A DNA stretch of 64,000 nt, taken from Aureimonas sp. SA4125. GTDB lineage: Bacteria; Pseudomonadota; Alphaproteobacteria; Rhizobiales; Rhizobiaceae. Location of the stretch: contig NZ_AP025032.1 in assembly GCF_019973775.1 (NCBI RefSeq), positions 2,542,001 through 2,606,000 on the forward strand, given 5' to 3'. Shown in pieces: positions 56,080 to 64,000 of the stretch. The translations under genes were made by a program, and so were the position numbers. The notes under the pieces were generated by a model that did no database searches, was not told where the DNA came from, and saw only the letters and a list, made by a program, of their open reading frames with translations. The first letter of the stretch is position 1. Each line of letters starts with the position of its first letter.

Positions 56080-57071
56080 CCGGCACGGCCGACTTCCAGC
56101 CGCTCGATTCCGGCGTCGTGCCGCGTTTTGCCGGCCCGGCGACCTTCATGCGGTTGCCGCAGGCACGACCCGATGAAGTCGACATCGCCCTGGTCGGAAT
56201 TCCCTTCGATGGCGGCACGACCAACCGCACCGGCACCCGCCACGGTCCGCGCGAGATCCGTAATCAGTCCAGCATGGTCCGCCGTGTCCACCATCACAGT
56301 CTGGCCTCTCCCTTCGACAAGGTGCGTGTCGGGGACTGCGGCGACGTTCCCGTCAATCCGCTCGACGCGGGCGTGACGCTCGACTGGATCACAAGCTTCT
56401 ACCGGCAGCTCCATGCCGGCGGGGCGCGGCCGCTGACAGCCGGCGGCGACCACCTGATATCCCTGCCGATCCTGCGCGGAATCAGCGACGGGTCACCGCT
56501 GGGAATGATCCATTTCGATGCCCATTCAGATACTTTCGATGAGTTCTTCGGAAACCGATATAATCACGCGACACCTTTTCGCCGGGCGATCGAAGAGGGC
56601 CTGCTGGATCCGAAACGTGTCGTCCAGATCGGCTTGCGTGGTGCGATCTCCGGCGCCTCGAACTTCGACTATGCGCGCGACGCCGGCATGCGGCTGATCT
56701 TCATCGAGGAGTTCATGGCGCGCGGCGCCGACGACGTCATGGACGAGGCGCGGGCCATCATCGGCACCGCGCCGACCTACGTCTCCTTCGACATCGACGT
56801 CATCGACCCGGCCCACGCGCCCGGCACCGGCACACCGGAGATCGGCGGCATCTCGACCTTCCAGGCGCAGTCGCTGGTGCGGCGCCTCGCCGGCCTCGAC
56901 ATCGTCGGAGCCGATCTCGTCGAGGTCTCGCCGCCCCTCGATCCGACCGGCCTCACGGCGCTTACCGGCGCCACCATGCTGTTCGAACTGCTCTGCGTCA
57001 TGGCCGAGGGCATGGGCCGATCCGGCGACACCGCCGACATCGGAAACATCAGCGCTGCAACGACGTCCTGA
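56076..57071 (+). CDS. Ureohydrolase (agmatinase / guanidino-acid hydrolase family)
   Basis: Binuclear manganese enzyme that releases urea from a guanidino compound. Metal motifs are complete: TAGGDHLISLPIL (His), MIHFDAHSDTFDEFFG (Asp-His-Asp) and VSFDIDVIDPAHAPGTGTPE (Asp pair). 331 residues. The N-terminal [21 protein letters not shown] is typical of agmatinase, guanidinobutyrase and guanidinopropionase forms. Newer family members hydrolyse free guanidine. The operon, with a creatininase and a DUF1989 protein, favours a guanidino compound other than agmatine, which is inference. Confidence 0.85.
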   Translation: MTGTADFQPLDSGVVPRFAGPATFMRLPQARPDEVDIALVGIPFDGGTTNRTGTRHGPREIRNQSSMVRRVHHHSLASPFDKVRVGDCGDVPVNPLDAGVTLDWITSFYRQLHAGGARPLTAGGDHLISLPILRGISDGSPLGMIHFDAHSDTFDEFFGNRYNHATPFRRAIEEGLLDPKRVVQIGLRGAISGASNFDYARDAGMRLIFIEEFMARGADDVMDEARAIIGTAPTYVSFDIDVIDPAHAPGTGTPEIGGISTFQAQSLVRRLAGLDIVGADLVEVSPPLDPTGLTALTGATMLFELLCVMAEGMGRSGDTADIGNISAATTS

Positions 57072-57081
57072 CGGAGCGACC

Positions 57082-57107
57082 CGGCAGGAGGCCGGCGCCT
57101 CCTGCCG
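57082..57107. other. Hairpin between ureohydrolase and DUF1989 genes
   Basis: CGGCAGGAGGC and GCCTCCTGCCG form a perfect 11-bp stem with a 4-base loop. No T-run follows, so it is not a typical terminator; an attenuator or message-stability role is possible. Confidence 0.6.
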
Positions 57108-57179
57108 CAACCGATCCAATCGCCCGCATTCCGCCCGTTCTGCCCCGACATCGAACGGCTTTCTAGAAAAGGACCTGCC

Positions 57180-57881
57180 ATGCTGCGTCACGACATCTGC
57201 GAACATCCCGCCGAAAACGGCCCCGCCGTCGGTACCAATGCCACCGCCGGATCCCCGATCTCTTCCGATGGGACGCCCGTCCTCGGCGAACGTTACGTCG
57301 TCCCGGCTCGCAACGGCCGCGCCGTCCGGGTCGCCAAGGGCCAGGCAATCACCGTGATCAATCCGCACGGCACCCAGGTCTGCGATTTCTGGGCGTTCAG
57401 TGCCGCCAACCCGAACGAGTTCCTGTCCTGGGAACATGCCCGCGCCGGTCTCAGCGCCATCATCCCGAAAGTCGGGGACGAGCTTTTGACCAACCGGCGG
57501 CGCCCCATTCTTTCCATCGAGGAGGACACGTCGCCGGGCATCCATGACACGCTGATGGCGGCCTGCGATCTCTTTCGCTACACCGGCCTCGGTTGCACCG
57601 AGTATCACGACAACTGCGCCGACAACATGCGCCTCGCCATGGCGGCGATCGGCATGACGCCGGCGGAAGTGCCCCAGCCCTTCAATCTCTGGATGAACAT
57701 TCCCGTCGCTGCCGACTGGAGCGTCCAGTGGCTGGCGCCCGTCTCGAAACCCGGCGACCGGGTCGTCATGCGCGCGCGGATGGATCTGGTCGCCGTCATG
57801 TCCGCCTGCCCCCAGGATCTCCTGCCGATCAATGGCAACGATATGGCGCCGGTGGAAATTCAGTTTGAAGTCAACGACTGA
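57180..57881 (+). CDS. DUF1989 family protein (urea carboxylase-associated / carboxyguanidine deiminase-like)
   Basis: 233 residues without signal peptide. Family stretches are YVVPARNGRAVRVAKGQAITVINPHGTQVCDFWAF, SWEHARAGLSAIIPKVGDELLTNRRRPIL and GCTEYHDNCADNM, where Cys, His and Glu could bind a metal. Some DUF1989 pairs are now known to deiminate carboxyguanidine in guanidine use; single copies in other settings are uncharacterised. Only one copy is present here and there is no urea carboxylase gene nearby. It sits 108 bases after the ureohydrolase, in the same direction. Confidence 0.8.
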   Translation: MLRHDICEHPAENGPAVGTNATAGSPISSDGTPVLGERYVVPARNGRAVRVAKGQAITVINPHGTQVCDFWAFSAANPNEFLSWEHARAGLSAIIPKVGDELLTNRRRPILSIEEDTSPGIHDTLMAACDLFRYTGLGCTEYHDNCADNMRLAMAAIGMTPAEVPQPFNLWMNIPVAADWSVQWLAPVSKPGDRVVMRARMDLVAVMSACPQDLLPINGNDMAPVEIQFEVND

Positions 57882-58135
57882 TCGCTCCGGCCACCAAGCT
57901 TCGCCGGCGGACGACAGATCAAATCCCGCAGGCGACTGACCGCTGGGCGCCCAGGAAGGGCTTGGCATGCACCAGTCCCAGCGGGGCGCCTGGACGCGAA
58001 GAGGGACGATGGCGTTTGCCCGAACGGCCCCATCGCGAAGACCGAGCCTTGAAGGCGGGGTCGCCTTCGAAGCGATCCACGTTCAGGAGGGCCAGCTCTC
58101 CCCCGAAGCAGCCCGGGAGGCCGGCAGCAGTCCTG

Positions 58136-59440
58136 TCAGGCCGATGCCGCCGGCCATGCCGGGCCGTATCCGGCGACCGAGCTCTGCGACGGGCGGCCGG
58201 GCAGGCTCAGCGTTGTCCTGCGCACCGGGGTCTGCGCCAGCACGACGCCGCGGCGCACCACGAGCAGCCGGTCGGCGCGCAGACGGATCGCTTCGATCGG
58301 ATCTTTGGCGTCGAGAAGCACGAAATCGGCGTGGCATCCGGGCGTCAGTCCATAATCCTCGAGACCAAACGCCTTAGCGGCATGGGTGGTGATGGCCTCG
58401 AAGCACCAGCGGATCTCGTCGAGGCTGATCATGTGGGCGGCATGCGTCGCCATATGCGCGACGTCGAGCATGTCGGCATTGCCGAAGACGTACCAGGGAT
58501 CCATGCAGGAATCCTGGCCGAGAGCGATGTTGACGCCCTTGGCGCGCAGTTCGGGAATGCGCATCAGGCCGCGGCGTTTGGGATAGGTGTCGCTGCGGCC
58601 CTGCAGGTTGATGTTGGCGAGCGGGTTGGGGATGCAGTGCATTCCGGATTCGGCGATCAGCGGGATCAGCTTGCTGGCATAGTAATTGTCCATCGAGTGC
58701 ATCGATGTGAGGTGCGAGCCCGAGACACGGCCCTGCAGCCCCAACCGGATCGTCTCGGACGCCAATGTCTCGACATGGCGCGACATCGGGTCATCGGTCT
58801 CGTCGCAGTGAATATCGACGCGCAGACCGCGCTCGGCGGCCAGCTCGCACTGGGCGATCACCGAGTCCCGGCCGTCCTCCATCGTCCGTTCGAAATGCGG
58901 GATGCCGCCGATCACATCGACACCGCGGTCGAGCGCCCGGGCGAGGTTAGCAGCGGCGTTCGGCGAGCGGAAATAGCCGTCCTGCGGGAAGGCGACGAGT
59001 TGCAGGTCGATATAATCCTTCACCCGCTCGCGTACCTCGAGGAGCGCCTCCACGCCGACCAGGCGGTCGTCGCAGACGTCGACATGGGTGCGGATGGCGA
59101 GGAGGCCCTGGGCGACGGCGAGGTCGCAATAGCGCATGGCGCGTTCGACGACCACCTCCTGGGTGAGGGTCGGCCGCTGCTCGTTCCATAGCGCGATGCC
59201 CTCCAGCAGGGTGCCGGAGCGGTTGAAGCGGGGCGTGCCGACCGACAGCGTGGCATCGAGATGAAAGTGGATGTCGACGAAGGGCGGACTGACCAGCCGG
59301 CCACCGGCATCGACCTCCTTGCCAGCCTGGGCGTCGAGCGTCGCCTCGACGGCGACGATCCGGCCGTCGCGGCAGCCGATGTCGACGCCGGTCCGGCCGT
59401 CAGGGAGGTGGGCGTTGCGCAGGATCAGATCGAAATTCAC
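58136..59440 (-). CDS. Cytosine deaminase-like amidohydrolase (CodA family)
   Basis: Metal-dependent deaminase of a cytosine, creatinine or related ring. The full CodA pattern is present: PPFVDIHFHLDATLS (metal His pair), DIHCDETDDPMSRHVETLA (His, catalytic Glu), SHLTSMHSMDNYYASKLIP, NINLQGRSDTYPKRRGLMRI, and ALGQDSCMDPWYVFGNADML (metal Asp). 434 residues. It is on the minus strand, convergent with the guanidino-type run and just downstream of a LysR gene. Creatinine deaminase belongs to the same family, so a link to the creatininase locus is possible. Confidence 0.78.
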   Translation of the reverse strand: MNFDLILRNAHLPDGRTGVDIGCRDGRIVAVEATLDAQAGKEVDAGGRLVSPPFVDIHFHLDATLSVGTPRFNRSGTLLEGIALWNEQRPTLTQEVVVERAMRYCDLAVAQGLLAIRTHVDVCDDRLVGVEALLEVRERVKDYIDLQLVAFPQDGYFRSPNAAANLARALDRGVDVIGGIPHFERTMEDGRDSVIAQCELAAERGLRVDIHCDETDDPMSRHVETLASETIRLGLQGRVSGSHLTSMHSMDNYYASKLIPLIAESGMHCIPNPLANINLQGRSDTYPKRRGLMRIPELRAKGVNIALGQDSCMDPWYVFGNADMLDVAHMATHAAHMISLDEIRWCFEAITTHAAKAFGLEDYGLTPGCHADFVLLDAKDPIEAIRLRADRLLVVRRGVVLAQTPVRRTTLSLPGRPSQSSVAGYGPAWPAASA

Positions 59441-59463
59441 GGGAAGAGCCTCCAGGAGCGGGG

Positions 59464-60402
59464 TCAGCGGGGATCGGTCAGGCGGCGAAGCTGGGCGTCC
59501 CAGCTGCCGTCGACAACGAGCGAGCGGGCGACTTCGTCGACAAGGCCCGCAATGGCTTCAGCCGCACGGCTGTTGGCGTTCCGGCGCGCCAAGACGATCG
59601 ACACGCGCCACTTCGGCGTCGGATCGACGATCGGGATCGCGACCAGCTCGCCCCGCCGGATTTCGTCGCGCAGCGCAAAGCTTGGATAGACGCTCGCATA
59701 GCCGTCCCCCACGAGCGCGATGATCCCCTGCAGGCTGTCGCAGTTCATCGCGATGTGCGGCTCCGTTCCTGCCCGCGCGGCAAAAGTCTCGACCACCTCG
59801 CGGAGGACGTGCGGCCGGGCTGGCAGCACCAGCGGCAGCGCCGTCGCCTCGTTGAAGGATATCGCGCGAAGGCCGGCGCGGGCGTGACCCGCCGGCAGGA
59901 TCAGCTTCAGCTCCTCGACCATGACGTCGTTGGCGACGATGTTCTCGAAGGCCTTGCGGTCGTAGAGCAGGGCGACATCGATCTTGCCGGTCTGCATCCA
60001 TTCGTCGAGACTGCCGGTCATCGCTTCGACGAGGTGCAGGTTGATGCGGGGAAAGCGCCTCTGCACGGCATTGACGAGCGGCACGGTCATGCCGCGACAG
60101 ACCGTGGTCGGCAGGCCCAGCACGACCTCGCCGCCGGGACTGCCGACGGCATCGTGCATGGCCTCTCGCGCCCGTTCGACGTCACGCAGGATTACCCGGA
60201 CGTGATCGCAGAGCAGGCGGCCGTATTCGGTCGCGGTGACGCCGCGCGGGTGGCGCGCCAGAAGCTCGACGCCCAGTTCCTCCTCCAGGCTGCGGACATG
60301 CTGGCTGAGCGAGGGCTGCGCAACGTGCAGCACCTCGGCGGCCCGCGACAGGCTGCCGCTGTCGGCGATCTGGAGAAAGTAGCGAAGCTGGCGAAGATCC
60401 AT
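59464..60402 (-). CDS. LysR-family transcriptional regulator
   Basis: 312 residues from ATG 60402 (MDLRQLRYFLQIADSGSLSRAA). Winged helix VAQPSLSQHVRSLEEELGVELLARHPRG, then an effector domain with GLPTTVCRGMTVPLV. The sequence style is that of the nitrogen-assimilation-control (Nac) group. It reads into the cytosine-deaminase-like gene 23 bases downstream and is divergent from the polyamine-type importer at 60779, so it could control either. A longer frame to 60525 is rejected because the family start is clear. Confidence 0.87.
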   Translation of the reverse strand: MDLRQLRYFLQIADSGSLSRAAEVLHVAQPSLSQHVRSLEEELGVELLARHPRGVTATEYGRLLCDHVRVILRDVERAREAMHDAVGSPGGEVVLGLPTTVCRGMTVPLVNAVQRRFPRINLHLVEAMTGSLDEWMQTGKIDVALLYDRKAFENIVANDVMVEELKLILPAGHARAGLRAISFNEATALPLVLPARPHVLREVVETFAARAGTEPHIAMNCDSLQGIIALVGDGYASVYPSFALRDEIRRGELVAIPIVDPTPKWRVSIVLARRNANSRAAEAIAGLVDEVARSLVVDGSWDAQLRRLTDPR

Positions 60403-60778
60403 CGAGTTTCCAGACTGCGGTCCTGTGAAATGTCTGCGCCATCGACGACGTGTCAAATGCCTACGGGCTATGCAATCGGGACATAGAATGCACAGGATCG
60501 ATACAGCGTATGGAAAATAAGCCAATTATTACAGGTAAAAGAATTCAAACCATGAGCCCATATCTGCCTACCCATCGTTTTTAACGATAGCTAGGGATCG
60601 CTATTTCGTCTTTTTAGTTCCTGAGCTCTTCGTGCAGTTTTGGCTTCTGCACGGAAGCTTGGCGCCACGCCTCCCGGGTGTGGATTTCCGCTGGAGTGCG
60701 ACGTCGAGCCTGCCCTGCCCATCACACGCCAGCCCGCCCGTCAGCGGCAGGGCGCCCGTTCCCGCTCAGGAGACATGG
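60403..60778. other. Divergent promoter region of 376 bases
   Basis: Between the LysR gene and the polyamine-type receptor gene. It contains a locally AT-rich piece (about 60500-60620) fitting promoters. I saw no further gene or RNA. Confidence 0.45.
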
Positions 60779-61930
60779 ATGACCAAGTTCACGATTACCG
60801 ATCCGCGCGGTCTTGGTCTCGGCCTCAATCGCCGCCAGATCATCCAGGGCGCCGGGGCTTTGGCCGGGGCTGCGGCGCTCGGCGGCCTCGCGACCGGCCC
60901 CGCCGTTTCGCAGGAGAACGTTCTCAACATCCTGACCTGGCCCGGCCACGGCGATCCGGCCTTCGTGAAGCCGTTCGAGGATGAGCACGGGGTCAAGATC
61001 GTGGCGAAGGAATATGTCGGCGGCGAGCCCATGCTCGCGCTGATGAACCAGTCGCCGCCCGGCTCCTTCGACGTCGTGCTCGCCGACGCCGAATATATCG
61101 GCATGCTGCAGGAATCCTCCTTCATCGACGAGATGGATCCGGCGGACTATCCGCTGGCCGACTACTGGCCCGAGTTCCAGAAGTTCGATCTGCACTGGAA
61201 GAACGACAAGCTCTATTCGGTGCTCATCCGCTTCGGCTATCTCGGCATGGCCTATCGCACCGACCTCGTCACGCCCGAGGACGTGAAGTCCTACAACGTG
61301 ATGTGGACGGAGAAGGTGAAGGGCAAGGTCGGCTTCTTCGACTGGTATCTGCCGACCATGGGCTGCCTCAGCCTGCGCGACGGCAACAAGCCGCCCTTCG
61401 ACATCGACGCGGCGCAGTTCGAGAAGCTGCAGGAGACGCTCTACTCGCTGCGCCCGCAGACCTCCGGCTTCTATTCGATGGCCGACCAGTTCGCCATGCT
61501 GACCAACGGCACCGCCGGCATCATCCCCGGCATCGGCGACTGGGTCGTCCTGCTGCTGCAGCAGAGCGGTGTGCCGGTGGCGGCGACCGTTCCGGACGAA
61601 GGCGGCATCCAGTGGACCGAGTCCATGTCCATCGTGTCCTCCTCGACCAAGAAGGACCTCGCCAAGAAGTTCATCCAGTATGCGAGCTCCCCCGAGGGCC
61701 AGTTCCGCTCGGCCCGACTGCCCGCCTACTGGGCCTCGATCCCGAACAAGAAGGGCTGGGAGAAGATGAACGCCGAGGCGCCCGAGGACGCCAAGAAGCT
61801 GCGCCACACCTTCGACGCCCGCAACGTCATGGACGAGTACAAGGAAGGCAAGATCTTCATCCGCCAGACGCCGGTGCAGCAGGGCATCGAGGAGTGGAAC
61901 GACTCCTGGTCGGAATTCAAGGCCATGTGA
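60779..61930 (+). CDS. Polyamine-type ABC transporter substrate-binding protein
   Basis: Extracellular solute-binding protein of the PotD-like SBP_bac_8 group, 383 residues. It starts at ATG 60779 with AGGAG six bases upstream. A twin-arginine signal is visible (NRRQIIQGAGALAGAAALGG), so export is probably through Tat. Mature stretches are VLNILTWPGHGDPAFVKPFEDEHGVKI, FDVVLADAEYIGMLQE and LIRFGYLGMAYRTDLV. Leads a plus-strand importer operon. Ligand could be a polyamine or another cationic compound. Confidence 0.87.
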   Translation: MTKFTITDPRGLGLGLNRRQIIQGAGALAGAAALGGLATGPAVSQENVLNILTWPGHGDPAFVKPFEDEHGVKIVAKEYVGGEPMLALMNQSPPGSFDVVLADAEYIGMLQESSFIDEMDPADYPLADYWPEFQKFDLHWKNDKLYSVLIRFGYLGMAYRTDLVTPEDVKSYNVMWTEKVKGKVGFFDWYLPTMGCLSLRDGNKPPFDIDAAQFEKLQETLYSLRPQTSGFYSMADQFAMLTNGTAGIIPGIGDWVVLLLQQSGVPVAATVPDEGGIQWTESMSIVSSSTKKDLAKKFIQYASSPEGQFRSARLPAYWASIPNKKGWEKMNAEAPEDAKKLRHTFDARNVMDEYKEGKIFIRQTPVQQGIEEWNDSWSEFKAM

Positions 61931-61936
61931 GCCTCT

Positions 61937-61958
61937 CGCCGGCCGCGCGCGGCCGGCG
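61937..61958. other. Perfect GC-only palindrome after the receptor gene
   Basis: A 22-base perfect palindrome, centred on CCGCGCGCGG, lies seven bases after the receptor stop and about 65 bases before the permease start. It resembles the message-stabilising stems behind the other receptor genes in this window. Confidence 0.6.
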
Positions 61959-62023
61959 CCATGTTATCCGGAGACCCTCCATGACGGGGGTCTGCGGAGT
62001 TTCACAGGCAAGCCAGGGGAACG

Positions 62024-62893
62024 ATGACCACTAAGCTTCGCTCGCCGTCCGAGACCCTTCGCTTCGGCCTGTTCCTCGGCACGCCGACGCTGATCTGGCA
62101 GGTCGCGTTCTTCCTGGTGCCGCTTGGGTTCCTCGTGGCCATGACGTTCTGGTCGGTGCGCAGTTTCCGGCTGACGCCCGACTTCACCCTCGCCAACTGG
62201 ACGATGATCCTCAACGCCGGCTTCTTTCGCAGCGCCTTCGTCTACACCTTCCTGATGTCGCTTCTGGCGGGCCTCATCGCGAGCCTCGCCGCCTTCCCCG
62301 TGGCCTACGCCCTCACCTTCCGGGTCAGTCCGGGCCTCAAGCGGCTGCTGGTGTTCATGCTGGTCGTGCCCTTCTTCACCAGCTTCCCCGTGCGCGTCTA
62401 CTCGATGCAGATCTTCTTCAGCCCAAGCGGGATCATCAACACCGCGCTGGCGCCGCTCGGGCTCGGGCCGATCAGCGTTCTCAACTCGCCGACCGGAACG
62501 ATGATCGGCTTTTTGACGCTCACCGCGCCACTGGTGATCCTCCTTCAGACCATCGCGCTCGGCGCCGTCGACCGGCAGTTGATCGAGGCGGCGCACAATC
62601 TGCGCTGCGGCCGGCTGCGGACGATCTTCACCGTCATCATCCCCTCGGCCCGCGTCGGCCTCGTCGTGGCCGGCGCCTTCGCCTTCGTGCTCGCCTTCGG
62701 TGACTATATCAGCCCGCAATTCCTCGGCGGCTCGAACCCGCCGACGCTATCGATCCTGATCGCCGACCAGGTGAAATCAGGCAATCACTGGCCGCGCGCC
62801 TCGGTCGTCGCGGTGATCATGATCGCCACGCTGATGCTGGTCCTCGGCGTGCTCCTGAAGCTTGCCTATGGCGGACGGAGAGCGGCGCGATGA
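62024..62893 (+). CDS. Polyamine-type ABC transporter permease (PotB type)
   Basis: Membrane permease, 289 residues with about six hydrophobic segments. Family stretches are FPVAYALTFRVSPGLKRLLVFMLVVPFFTSFPVRVYSMQIFF and IEAAHNLRCGRLRTIFTVIIPSARVGLVVAGAF, the coupling region. The stop overlaps the second permease by 4 bases. Confidence 0.88.
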   Translation: MTTKLRSPSETLRFGLFLGTPTLIWQVAFFLVPLGFLVAMTFWSVRSFRLTPDFTLANWTMILNAGFFRSAFVYTFLMSLLAGLIASLAAFPVAYALTFRVSPGLKRLLVFMLVVPFFTSFPVRVYSMQIFFSPSGIINTALAPLGLGPISVLNSPTGTMIGFLTLTAPLVILLQTIALGAVDRQLIEAAHNLRCGRLRTIFTVIIPSARVGLVVAGAFAFVLAFGDYISPQFLGGSNPPTLSILIADQVKSGNHWPRASVVAVIMIATLMLVLGVLLKLAYGGRRAAR

Positions 62894-63714
62894 GCCGCAT
62901 CCGGCTCACGGACGCGCTGCGTGCCTTCGCGCTCTATGGCTGGCTGGTGGTGGTGTTCGCCTTTGTCTTCGCGCCGATCGCCTCGACGGTGATCTTCTCC
63001 TTCAATGCCGACCGCTTTCCGAGCCTGCCCTGGGGCGGCTTCAGCCTCGAATGGTACCGCGCGGTCTTTGCCGACGAGACAGTGCGGCGCAGCTTCGGCA
63101 ACAGCCTCGTCGTCGCCGGCGCCTCCTCGGTGATCGCGACCTTCCTCGGCTTCACCGCCGCCTATGTCGACTACCGGTTCCGCTTTCTCGGCAAGCAGGT
63201 CTACATGGCCATCGCCGCGCTGCCGCCGACCGTGCCGGTGGTGATCCTCGGGGTCGCCATGCTGACCTTCCAGGGCCGCATCGGCCTGTCAGGCACGCTG
63301 TCCGGCATCGTCGCCGCGCATGTGGTCATCGCCGCGCCTTTTGCCATGGCGCTCATACGCATGCGGCTCTCGGACCTCGACCCCGATCTCGAGCCGGCCG
63401 CCTGGAACCTCGGCGCCGGCTCCTGGTCGACGCTGCGCCAGATCATCCTGCCGTTCACGCTGCCGGCGATCGTGGCGGCGCTGTTCATCACCGCCTCGGT
63501 GTCGTTCGACGAGTTCATGATCGCCTGGTTCATCTCCGGCCTCAACGAGACATTGCCGGTACGGGTGCTGGCCATGCTGCAGGGCCAGGTCAGCCCGCGG
63601 ATCAACGCCGTCGGCGCGCTCGCCTTCGCTGTCAGCACGATCCTCGTCGTGCTCGCCCAGCTCATCATTGCGCGCCGCGTCTCGCTTGGCCGCATCAGGG
63701 GAATGCGCCCATGA
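62890..63714 (+). CDS. Polyamine-type ABC transporter permease (PotC type)
   Basis: Second permease, 274 residues. Stretches are VFAPIASTVIFSFNADRFPSLPWGGFSLEWYRAVFAD, LPPTVPVVILGVAMLTFQGRIGLSG and EPAAWNLGAGSWSTLRQIILPFTLPAI, the coupling region. The stop overlaps the ATPase start as ATGA. Confidence 0.88.
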   Translation: MSRIRLTDALRAFALYGWLVVVFAFVFAPIASTVIFSFNADRFPSLPWGGFSLEWYRAVFADETVRRSFGNSLVVAGASSVIATFLGFTAAYVDYRFRFLGKQVYMAIAALPPTVPVVILGVAMLTFQGRIGLSGTLSGIVAAHVVIAAPFAMALIRMRLSDLDPDLEPAAWNLGAGSWSTLRQIILPFTLPAIVAALFITASVSFDEFMIAWFISGLNETLPVRVLAMLQGQVSPRINAVGALAFAVSTILVVLAQLIIARRVSLGRIRGMRP

Positions 63715-64000
63715 CCGTGACCATGGTCGAGATCGACCGCCTCGCCAAACGCTATGACGGGCATCTGGCCGTTGCCGACGTTTCGCTGACGATCGAGAAG
63801 GGCGAGTTCATCGCGCTGATGGGTCCCTCCGGCTGCGGCAAGACGACGACGCTCAGGATGATCGCCGGGCTCGACACGCCGAGCGAGGGCGAGATCCGGA
63901 TCTGGGGCCGGCGCATCAACGACGATCCGCCCTGGGCCCGCGACACGCCGCTGGTCTGGCAGAACTACGCGCTCTTTCCTTTCCTCTCGGTGCGGCAGAA
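63711..64000 (+). CDS. Polyamine-type ABC transporter ATP-binding protein (partial, cut by window end)
   Basis: First 96 residues of a PotA-like ATPase from ATG 63711 (MTVTMVEIDRLAKRYDG). Walker A GPSGCGKTTTLRMIAGLDTP is complete and the Q-loop LVWQNYALFPFLS is the last motif before the edge. Signature and Walker B lie outside the window. Confidence 0.9.
   Translation, partial: MTVTMVEIDRLAKRYDGHLAVADVSLTIEKGEFIALMGPSGCGKTTTLRMIAGLDTPSEGEIRIWGRRINDDPPWARDTPLVWQNYALFPFLSVRQ

Noticed and set aside
57082..57107. Considered as a Rho-independent terminator
   Set aside because: The stem is strong but no T-run follows, and the next gene reads in the same direction.

Overview
The window is GC-rich and densely coded. 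It looks like a chromosomal segment of an alphaproteobacterium, most likely of the order Hyphomicrobiales (rhizobia and relatives). The reasons are a RirA-type iron regulator with an Irr-like operator in front of it, many substrate-binding-protein transporters, and near full-length similarity, judged from memory, of a whole gene set to the vitamin B6 degradation genes of Mesorhizobium loti. No ribosomal or housekeeping block is present.

Layout. 1-2.55 kb: divergent zinc uptake genes znuCB / znuA with a Zur-like palindrome between them. 2.6-6.5 kb: a long inverted intergenic repeat, the glycine betaine demethylase pair gbcA-gbcB, rirA and msrB. 6.9-10.4 kb: a three-gene sugar or polyol operon (kinase, TIM-barrel isomerase, Gfo/Idh/MocA oxidoreductase).

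10.6-33.5 kb is the centrepiece. It carries a complete set of genes for vitamin B6 degradation pathway I: pyridoxine 4-oxidase, pyridoxamine-pyruvate aminotransferase, pyridoxal 4-dehydrogenase, 4-pyridoxolactonase, 4-pyridoxate dehydrogenase, 5-formyl-3-hydroxy-2-methylpyridine-4-carboxylate 5-dehydrogenase, the dicarboxylate 4-decarboxylase, the ring-opening FAD monooxygenase and the acetamidomethylene-succinate hydrolase. Two transporters are built into it, a BMP-type ABC importer and a TRAP transporter, and a divergent GntR regulator faces an 8-bp tandem-repeat operator candidate. Two insertion sequences sit inside pathway genes, both with exact 8-bp target duplications. An IS256-family element splits the pyridoxine 4-oxidase gene. 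An IS66-family element cuts off the first codons and the ribosome-binding site of the decarboxylase gene. A decayed integrase fragment and tRNA-Thr(TGT) follow.

34.4-40.5 kb: an NMT1-type ABC importer with an M24 peptidase-like protein and a glutamine-amidotransferase-like protein, then a nitrilase-family amidase and an XRE-cupin regulator. 40.6-46.4 kb: a FrcBCA/Rbs-type sugar importer in one run with a phosphotriesterase-family hydrolase, a PfkB kinase and a BtpA/SgcQ protein, probably an uncharacterised sugar pathway. 47.0-50.0 kb: a polar amino-acid type ABC importer. 50.0-57.9 kb: LysR, an NMT1-type ABC importer, two short-chain dehydrogenases, a creatininase-family hydrolase, a ureohydrolase and a DUF1989 protein, suggesting catabolism of a guanidino, ureido or cyclic amide compound. 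58.1-60.4 kb: a cytosine-deaminase-like amidohydrolase and a LysR regulator. 60.8-64.0 kb: a polyamine-type ABC importer, cut by the window edge.

Overall this is a nutrient-scavenging region: adjoining modules each pair a high-affinity importer with catabolic enzymes and a local regulator.
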